Source: a virus. Taken from it: a stretch of 25,664 nucleotides of DNA. This document shows positions 20,030 through 25,664 of this stretch, in pieces. Each line of letters opens with the position of its first letter. Position 1 is the stretch's first letter. The translations under genes were made by a program, and so were the position numbers. The notes beneath the pieces were generated by a model, which was given only the letters and a program-made list of their open reading frames with translations, made no database searches and was not told the DNA's origin. The stretch is taken from positions 1-25,664 of IMG/VR virus record IMGVR_UViG_3300020445_000062. One strand, 5' to 3'.

Positions 20030-20343
20030 TAGGATTTCGGATGCTTATCTTTGATGGCCTTAATGGTGGCCTTCCAACCATCTACTCCATTATGGTAGAT
20101 GTCATCTAGCTGATCGACTATCAAAGGAAACTCTGCTCTACGTTTGGATTTATAAGAATCATTTTCTAAATCCCAGGCATCTTGTAATGCTTTTAACCCA
20201 TCAGTACATTCTTGTTCAGTAGGTTTAGAGCCACCGTCATGAACTATTAGGTTTGCATAAATTTTATTTCTAGAATCAGACCATCCAAACCATTGTCCAA
20301 TACGAACAGTAGCCAGATAGTTTTCAATATGTGTAGGTCTCAT
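20029..20343 (-). CDS. Tail-fibre assembly chaperone-like protein
   Basis: 104 residues. The C-terminal FPLIVDQLDDIYHNGVDGW then ATIKAIKDKHPKS keeps the chaperone signature; the N-terminal YLATVRIGQWFGWSDSRNKI segment differs from the other two, so it is the most distant of the three. ATG 20343; the start lies 1 bp from the stop of the C1q-like fibre gene. Confidence 0.6.
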   Translation of the reverse strand: MRPTHIENYLATVRIGQWFGWSDSRNKIYANLIVHDGGSKPTEQECTDGLKALQDAWDLENDSYKSKRRAEFPLIVDQLDDIYHNGVDGWKATIKAIKDKHPKS

Positions 20344-20344
20344 T

Positions 20345-21007
20345 TTATGTATCTCCTAATTTTTTAAAGACGGCACATAAAGCATTTGCATTTGTTGATC
20401 CTTCCCATGTTACAGTTCCTGAGCTATATACATAGAATCTCATTTTATGTGTAGAAGTATCTGTGCAATCAAATATATGTGATTGGAAGAATGATCCGTA
20501 TGAATATGTCGATACATTTGGGACAGAGAAATAGGATGATGCAGCTGTAGTGAAATTAGATCCATTATCTACAGTTGGGTTTATATGACCACCTACACAA
20601 GCATCTGAACCAGTATCATTACAGTAACCAAAGAAGTTTATCTCCCATATACCAGTTGAGGGAAACGTAAACACTCCACTACTTTCTGTCATTCCTGTAC
20701 CTAATTTACCGAAACCTGATGTGTCGCATCTTTCCCAATTAGTAGTTAAAATCAAACCACCACTACTTGAAGATAGATGAGCAGTTACTCTCCATATATC
20801 GGCTTCTGTTAAACCTCCAGCAGGTGCTCCCCAAGTCTGATCACCTCTATAAAAAGTACTAGCTCCTGCTGTACCACTAGTAGATTTTAAATCTGCTGAT
20901 GTTACCTTTCCATCAGGTAAGCCACCTTCAGCTAAATTTGTTATGGTTCCATTCGTGCCAAGGTTTAAAACACCTGCCGCACTAGAACCATCGAGAACAA
21001 TTGCCAT
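20345..21007 (-). CDS. Tail fibre protein with C1q-like head
   Basis: 220 residues. N-terminal shaft region (LDGSSAAGVLNLGTNGTITN), a linker, then a globular domain with GVFTFPSTGIWEINFFG and a C-terminal ALCAVFKKLG strand, like the jelly-roll trimer heads of C1q/TNF-type domains common in phage fibres. Four or five Cys in the head could form disulfides or bind metal. Precedes the first chaperone-like gene. The C1q comparison is by eye. Confidence 0.6.
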   Translation of the reverse strand: MAIVLDGSSAAGVLNLGTNGTITNLAEGGLPDGKVTSADLKSTSGTAGASTFYRGDQTWGAPAGGLTEADIWRVTAHLSSSSGGLILTTNWERCDTSGFGKLGTGMTESSGVFTFPSTGIWEINFFGYCNDTGSDACVGGHINPTVDNGSNFTTAASSYFSVPNVSTYSYGSFFQSHIFDCTDTSTHKMRFYVYSSGTVTWEGSTNANALCAVFKKLGDT

Positions 21008-21016
21008 AGTTTTATA

Positions 21017-23029
21017 TTAGCTAATAACTAAGCGACCGTTAATAGTCAATGTCGCATTAATCGTCAACGGCCCCACGCAATGAGCACCCTTCCCTGACGC
21101 AATTGTGTAGTTGTTGCTTAGCGTTCTATCGTTTTCGTATAGGCAACCATCAGCCGTAGCCCCAGCGATACCAGTTAAAGCAGAGCCATCACCTGCAAAA
21201 GACGTAGCCGCTAATTGTCCAGAACTAGAATTAAAAGTTAAGTTTGAACCTGTCTTTGCTGCAAGGTCTCCTGTTGCACCTGTGACAAAAGTAGGGAAGC
21301 AAGTTGTATCAGAACTCTCATCAGCAACCGTTACTGTTGATGCATTGCCTATAGCAATCTGAGTACCCATGTTGACAATAAAGTAATCAGAAGAAGCCGC
21401 AGGAGGTGAATCAAAAATTATATCTGTACCTGATACAACGTATCCCTCGGTCATATCTCCTTGACCGCTACCATCATTAGGCTTTTGCATAATCCCATTC
21501 AATGAGACACGCAAGACTTCAGCATTTACAGGGGTTATGGCTGTAGACGTTCCTTTTGTAACTAGCTTGAATCGGTAGGCTGTACCGTTGAAAGTTGCAG
21601 AGCCTCCACCTGTGCCGCTAGAGCTAGCAATGTCTAATAAATCTGCTGACCCTGTAGCTGCTGATCCTCCTATTTCACCCCATGCGCTGCCGTCAAACCC
21701 TTCGTACTGCTCAAGAGTTGTATTCCATCTGAAATCGCCTACTGCCGCTGAGCCGTCACGTTGGGCTGTGGTTCCAGAGGGGATTCTAATGCTGGATGTG
21801 TAGTTATGAGTAACCTTCCCTGTAAAAGTTCCTCCAGAAACCGGGATTCCGCCACTATCTGTAGCCCAAGTTAAATTAGTTGGCGTACTTGAATCGGCCT
21901 TAAGAATTTGATTAGCTGTAGGAGCTGCGCTAGGGAGGCTAATTGTATAACTTGCATCGCTGCCCTTGTCTGTTGCGCCCTTTATTCCTACATAGGCAGA
22001 GCCATTAGAATCAGCTTCATTAAATCTAACTTCTTTGTCATTATCTAGGACAAGATTGCCAGTCATATCTCCACCAGCTTTCGGCAATGCTGCATTTGCT
22101 GTTGTTGCCGCTGCGTCCGCCGCATCTTTAGCACCCTTAACACTGGCAGGAGTCGCCGCCTTAGTCGTTGAAGTACTTGATGTTGAATCTTCTAACTGAA
22201 CAACACCTTCTGCACTTGTAGTCCCATCAGGAAGATAAGTAGCCGCTATTACTGTTCCCTGCCATGTTCCACTAGCAATAGTTCCTACTGAAGTAAGAGA
22301 AGAGCCAACAACTGTAGAGCCAAGAGTTGTAGCGTTTAAAACTGATGCATTATTAACTTTGAAATCTTTTCCAGTCGCAATGTTTACATGTTCTGAGGAT
22401 GTAAATGCTGTTGTAGAACGTACCCAGTTAAAAGTCTTATCTGTATCTGATCCCGCTTCAATGGTAAGGCCTCCACCATCAGCAGAAAAGTTAGTCGGTC
22501 CACCCGCTGCGAATGTTGCGCCTGTTGCTGATCCTGAGCCGCCAAAGTTAGTGTCTAGCGTAATCTGTGTTGTGCTATCGACTGTTAAAACTTTTGCACT
22601 ACTTAAAGATGTATTACCACCGCCTGAGCTTAGAGTGATAGCGACCCCAGGAGCGAGATTAGTTGTATCACTAACATTCGTAATAGTGGCAGCACTCGCA
22701 GCACAGTTACCAGTAAAAGAACCAGACGCAACTTTTGCTAAATGAATATTGCGATCTTTTGAACTAACATCAACCGAATTAACAGAAGTAGTCGTCCCCT
22801 TAACTGTTAAATTTCCACCTACCGTTAAATTAGAATCTAATAAATTATTGGTATCAGGAATAGGGATATAAACTAAACTATTCCACGCTGTACTTCCATC
22901 ACCAACTTTATATTTTTTGGTGTCTGTCTCATATCCCCACTCAGCAAGCAAAAGCGTAGGGTTATTTGCTGTCCATTGCGAGGCTGTATCACGCCTCATT
23001 TTCTGCTGAGCAGTTAAGGTTATTGCCAT
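21017..23029 (-). CDS. Main tail fibre with tropism-determinant type N-terminus
   Basis: 670 residues. The N-terminal 55 (MRRDTASQWTANNPTLLLAE then WGYETDTKKYKVGDGSTAWN) match the N-terminal attachment domain of Bordetella phage Mtd and many cyanophage fibres. The long middle is a beta-rich shaft (SNLTVGGNLTVKGTTTSVNS, multiple TSSTSTT tracts, an ELEQYEGFDGSAWGEI-like motif near 430-450) and the C-terminus ends GPLTINATLTINGRLVIS. Likely the tail-attached structural fibre onto which the smaller head proteins dock. It is the first of the fibre block and abuts no other gene (gap of 18 bp upstream). Confidence 0.75.
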   Translation of the reverse strand: MAITLTAQQKMRRDTASQWTANNPTLLLAEWGYETDTKKYKVGDGSTAWNSLVYIPIPDTNNLLDSNLTVGGNLTVKGTTTSVNSVDVSSKDRNIHLAKVASGSFTGNCAASAATITNVSDTTNLAPGVAITLSSGGGNTSLSSAKVLTVDSTTQITLDTNFGGSGSATGATFAAGGPTNFSADGGGLTIEAGSDTDKTFNWVRSTTAFTSSEHVNIATGKDFKVNNASVLNATTLGSTVVGSSLTSVGTIASGTWQGTVIAATYLPDGTTSAEGVVQLEDSTSSTSTTKAATPASVKGAKDAADAAATTANAALPKAGGDMTGNLVLDNDKEVRFNEADSNGSAYVGIKGATDKGSDASYTISLPSAAPTANQILKADSSTPTNLTWATDSGGIPVSGGTFTGKVTHNYTSSIRIPSGTTAQRDGSAAVGDFRWNTTLEQYEGFDGSAWGEIGGSAATGSADLLDIASSSGTGGGSATFNGTAYRFKLVTKGTSTAITPVNAEVLRVSLNGIMQKPNDGSGQGDMTEGYVVSGTDIIFDSPPAASSDYFIVNMGTQIAIGNASTVTVADESSDTTCFPTFVTGATGDLAAKTGSNLTFNSSSGQLAATSFAGDGSALTGIAGATADGCLYENDRTLSNNYTIASGKGAHCVGPLTINATLTINGRLVIS

Positions 23030-23047
23030 TAGCTAAAAAACTCCTGT

Positions 23048-23527
23048 CTAATCAATTATATACGTCTGATTTGAGGTAGACGATGTTCCACATTCAACTA
23101 AATACTCCCATGTATCACTAGAGTCAAGACCATCAATAATTAAATCACCTATATCAATAGGAACTGTCTTAAGCTCTACAGAGGCGCTCCACTTAGTAGA
23201 GATCCCATCAGTAATAGTAATAGGGGCCGCATATAACCAAGCAAAGTCAGAAACTAAAGGCACATAAGGAGTTGTTAAACCTGACCAGCACTCAGTAGAT
23301 AGATAGAAGATTTTATAACTACCCTGTTGTCCGTCATAATGATTTCTTAATAGAGTTACTTGCGCCTCTGTTAAGTTTTCATATTCAAGTTGTAATGACT
23401 GTTCAATTCTCCTGTTACCACGTCTAAAACCTGCAACAGATCCCGCTAATGTTGTTTGCACAACAGCAGGGAAATCTCCAGGGATATAAGTCCTAGCAGA
23501 AGGAGTTAGAGCAGGGTAGGTAGCCAT
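23048..23527 (-). CDS. Tail protein, tandem paralogue B
   Basis: 159 residues. Shares YPxLxPxxRxYxxGDFP, then GFRRGNRRIEQSLQLEYENL, LTEAQVTLLRNHYDGQQGSY and an end segment SVELKTVPI with the next gene upstream (23527-23901), so the pair arose by duplication. An extra C-terminal 35 residues (GDLIIDGLDSSDTWEYLVEC) is unique. Small proteins of this form sit between tail-tip and fibre genes in marine cyanophages; probably a tail-tip or fibre-joining protein. Confidence 0.65.
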   Translation of the reverse strand: MATYPALTPSARTYIPGDFPAVVQTTLAGSVAGFRRGNRRIEQSLQLEYENLTEAQVTLLRNHYDGQQGSYKIFYLSTECWSGLTTPYVPLVSDFAWLYAAPITITDGISTKWSASVELKTVPIDIGDLIIDGLDSSDTWEYLVECGTSSTSNQTYIID

Positions 23528-23901
23528 TAGATAGGTACGCTCTCTAAGACTATGCTAGTGCTATAGCTAATTGCCGCTGAGATGCCTACCGTAAATGGCC
23601 CTGTATATCTCCATTGATAATCACTACTACTAACAGGAGCACCGTTAGCATATCCCGCCCAAACTTGAGAAGGTAAATCAAAAGGAATTAAGCTCCCTTG
23701 TTGCTCTTGATAATGATCTAAAAGTAATTTCATTTCAGCTTCTGTTAGATACTCATAGGCAATTGTTAACTTCTGTGCAATTCGGTCTGTACCTTGTAGG
23801 AATCGAACGTTACCACCTGATAATCCCCTATGAATCAACTGGGGATAATCGCCGTAAGTTAGCGACCTTGTGCGTGGTTCCAAGCTGGGGAAATTCGCCA
23901 T
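23527..23901 (-). CDS. Tail protein, tandem paralogue A
   Basis: 124 residues; same framework as paralogue B (FPSLEPRTRSLTYGDYPQLI, RFLQGTDRIAQKLTIAYEYL, LTEAEMKLLLDHYQEQQGS, ending SIVLESVPI) but without its C-terminal extension. Coupled by TAATG overlaps to both the tail-tip gene upstream and paralogue B downstream. Likely forms one hetero-oligomeric ring or trimer with B at the tail end; inferred. Confidence 0.65.
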   Translation of the reverse strand: MANFPSLEPRTRSLTYGDYPQLIHRGLSGGNVRFLQGTDRIAQKLTIAYEYLTEAEMKLLLDHYQEQQGSLIPFDLPSQVWAGYANGAPVSSSDYQWRYTGPFTVGISAAISYSTSIVLESVPI

Positions 23902-25664
23902 TACTGCAACACCGTAAAGGTTCCATTTATAACCTCATTAGAGATCTCTGAAATGCTAGAACCATTGACAGGGAAATGAGTAGCTTCTATTTTTGTCTCG
24001 CCTTCTGCTGTATGTGAAACGCTAGTTACTTGATACCAATTAGTTTCAGTGCGATCAGCGTCATCAGTAGACGATTTTCTAGAACGTGTAACTTTTATGA
24101 TGTCAGTTGGAATTAAAGCAGTAGTTAATAATGGAGTTGATAGAGAGATGTTATGTGTGGAGAATTTGCGCCTTGCTAATTCATACTTTGCATAAATGAT
24201 GGCATGATCTGGGTCAGTGCAAAATTCAGACATATCATATTGTTCCGTTGCGGCATCAATAGAAGTTGTCCCATACCTTACAGAAAGAGTCTTTTGTGAT
24301 CCTATATTTACAGGGTCAGCAGTTCTATAAACACAATTAGCAATGAATCCTTTTCTTTCTTCTGCTGATAAATAAGTTTTAGCGTAAGACCCTGGGATTA
24401 TATTAGATTCTGTAAATGTAAGAGTAGGTGTAAGAGCTGTTACGTCTATTGCATGACTTCCGTTTAAAGGCAAGATTGGAGCAAACTTATAACGCCCACC
24501 ATCAGAAATAAAAGATAATAGGAAGAATGGAGATAGCTTAGAGATATATTCAATAATATTTACCGCCTGAGATATAACCCCATTGAAATATAGTTTATAA
24601 GTCGTGGCGAAGGTAGCTAAATTCTGCAAATTAGTTAAGTTCATAGGCTGAACAATATCAGCGGTATCATTACCAGATGAAAGCTTATATAACTTAAATA
24701 GATGCATTGTTAAATCTACAAATTGATTACTAGCTGCCACGGTATAACTTGACCCAGACAAACCCGCACTATATAGATTCACCTTTGCACCTTGCTCATA
24801 AAAAATACTTAATTGTTCTGTTGATGTACTAAAACTACCTGATGTTGGGACAGGATTAATAGCGCCAACTACCTGGAGGAAAGTGATATCTGCGTAACTA
24901 GAGTTATCGGCTGTAGGAGTGTTAGCAGGGTCTTGGTATGGTGACTGATGCCATTCGGTTTGTGTACCTACAATTGTGTTATCTGTTGCTGGATTTGTTG
25001 CTACTGTTTGAGTGATAATATTAACATTTGAATATTTATAAACAAATCTTTTTCTGCCACCGCTTATAGCATTCCATTCATTTAGCCAAGATTGTGAAAT
25101 GTGGCCATCGTCTACGCTTTGTTGGTTGATTGGTGGTTGCATACCAAGCAAAGAAATAAAATCATCAACGGTTCCAACGGGTTCGCCACCTAATAACTGC
25201 CCTGTGTTGCTGTCGTATCTCCCATTGAGTCTAATAACTGAGCTTGTGCTTCCGCCTGCATAGTTATACCAAGCTGTTGTAATATCGGCTCCTGTTTCTG
25301 CGTCATATACATTTACTAAGTTACATGTAAAGGTAGTATTAGTAAGATCTCCTGTCCCTAAGTTTCTACCGTTAATACCCCACCAATATTTACCAATATC
25401 AACAACTTCTCTATCAGTCCAACCCGCTGTAGCTGTTTCAACTGGCCCTAAATAAGTAAAAGCCTCATGGCCACAAAATAAACCTTGCCCCGCTATTGGA
25501 CAAGTGCCGGGAGACGAGGCCAACGCCGCCGCTGTTGAATACTTATGACTAAGAGTTACCGTTGCGTCAAAAGAGAACTTAAGATTTTTTAGGCCTGAAA
25601 ATGCAAAGAGAACATCAGGACTACTTGCTATCTCGCCAACACTAATTGCATACAAAAACCGACC
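23901..25664 (-). CDS. Tail-tip/hub-like protein, 5' end outside window
   Basis: At least 587 residues; the frame is open through the right edge, so the true start lies beyond 25664 and the TTG at 25655 is only an internal codon. Mostly beta-rich with aromatic/Thr patches; the C-terminal 200 residues (RKGFIANCVYRTADPVNIGS, EQYDMSEFCTDPDHAIIYAKY, LARRKF and ...TDIIKVTRSR) match the pattern of central tail-tip/J-like hub proteins, in which an I-K-V-T-R strand and a D-x-W-Y-Q-V-T-S strand close a barrel domain. Its position before the paralogues and fibres fits a tail-tip protein. Confidence 0.65.
   Translation of the reverse strand, partial: GRFLYAISVGEIASSPDVLFAFSGLKNLKFSFDATVTLSHKYSTAAALASSPGTCPIAGQGLFCGHEAFTYLGPVETATAGWTDREVVDIGKYWWGINGRNLGTGDLTNTTFTCNLVNVYDAETGADITTAWYNYAGGSTSSVIRLNGRYDSNTGQLLGGEPVGTVDDFISLLGMQPPINQQSVDDGHISQSWLNEWNAISGGRKRFVYKYSNVNIITQTVATNPATDNTIVGTQTEWHQSPYQDPANTPTADNSSYADITFLQVVGAINPVPTSGSFSTSTEQLSIFYEQGAKVNLYSAGLSGSSYTVAASNQFVDLTMHLFKLYKLSSGNDTADIVQPMNLTNLQNLATFATTYKLYFNGVISQAVNIIEYISKLSPFFLLSFISDGGRYKFAPILPLNGSHAIDVTALTPTLTFTESNIIPGSYAKTYLSAEERKGFIANCVYRTADPVNIGSQKTLSVRYGTTSIDAATEQYDMSEFCTDPDHAIIYAKYELARRKFSTHNISLSTPLLTTALIPTDIIKVTRSRKSSTDDADRTETNWYQVTSVSHTAEGETKIEATHFPVNGSSISEISNEVINGTFTVLQ

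Noticed and set aside
21111-22745. Three plus-strand open frames opposite the large fibre
   Set aside because: Val/Pro/Ala-rich antisense translations of Ser/Thr/Gly-rich shaft codons; the minus-strand fibre explains the whole region.
1-25664. CRISPR array, insertion sequence, or photosynthesis auxiliary genes such as psbA or hli
   Set aside because: I found no regular repeat-spacer pattern, no transposase motif, and no D1 or chlorophyll-binding motif.

Overview
The window looks like a large internal piece of a temperate tailed cyanophage (probably non-contractile, siphovirus-like) that infects a marine picocyanobacterium (Prochlorococcus/Synechococcus type). Evidence for the phage: a tyrosine integrase, an excisionase-like gene, a repressor-like HTH protein, recombination and replication genes, and a long run of tail-tip, tail-fibre and fibre-chaperone genes. 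Evidence for the host: the 5' half of a cyanobacterial-type tRNA-Pro(UGG) beside the integrase, a cyanobacterial group-2 type sigma-70 factor, and several small virion or membrane proteins that I recognise from marine cyanophages. No host gene, rRNA, intact tRNA or photosynthesis gene is visible. The tRNA fragment lies in the middle of phage genes, so this appears to be attP of the free (unintegrated) genome, not an integrated prophage.

Layout. 1-900: a minus-strand structural gene. 900-3638: integration module with a three-gene accessory cassette (+ strand, 1206-2465) between an excisionase-like gene and the integrase. 3639-3865: attP, with the tRNA-Pro half flanked by two pairs of GCGGCCTA arm-type repeats. 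3866-6183: minus-strand early operon (acidic protein, Sak3-type annealase, small protein, SSB-like protein, sigma factor). 6184-7430: control region with the repressor-like gene, three copies of a TAGCGG(A/T)GT operator candidate, a promoter with an embedded inverted repeat, and helically phased CCCA repeats. 7429-11087: plus-strand replication/recombination operon (O-like replication protein, RecB-like nuclease, winged-helix protein, resolvase-like nuclease and small proteins). 11088-12600: small genes on both strands, several absent from ordinary gene calls. 12600-14551: a membrane protein and three exported proteins, the last without a normal start codon. 14493-15527: proline-rich virion-type protein and two small membrane proteins. 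15528-25664: a minus-strand tail operon running off the right edge, from a tail-tip-like protein through a 670-residue fibre to an array of small fibre-like proteins alternating with putative fibre-assembly chaperones.

How it fits together. Repressor and operators would hold a lysis/lysogeny switch. After induction the plus operon would supply replication and a nuclease, and the minus operon an annealase and SSB-like partner (a split Red-like system) plus a phage sigma factor that could redirect host RNA polymerase. The early minus operon points straight through attP into the integrase, so integration would separate the integrase from its likely upstream promoter. Head genes, tape measure, terminase and endolysin are not seen and probably lie outside the window.
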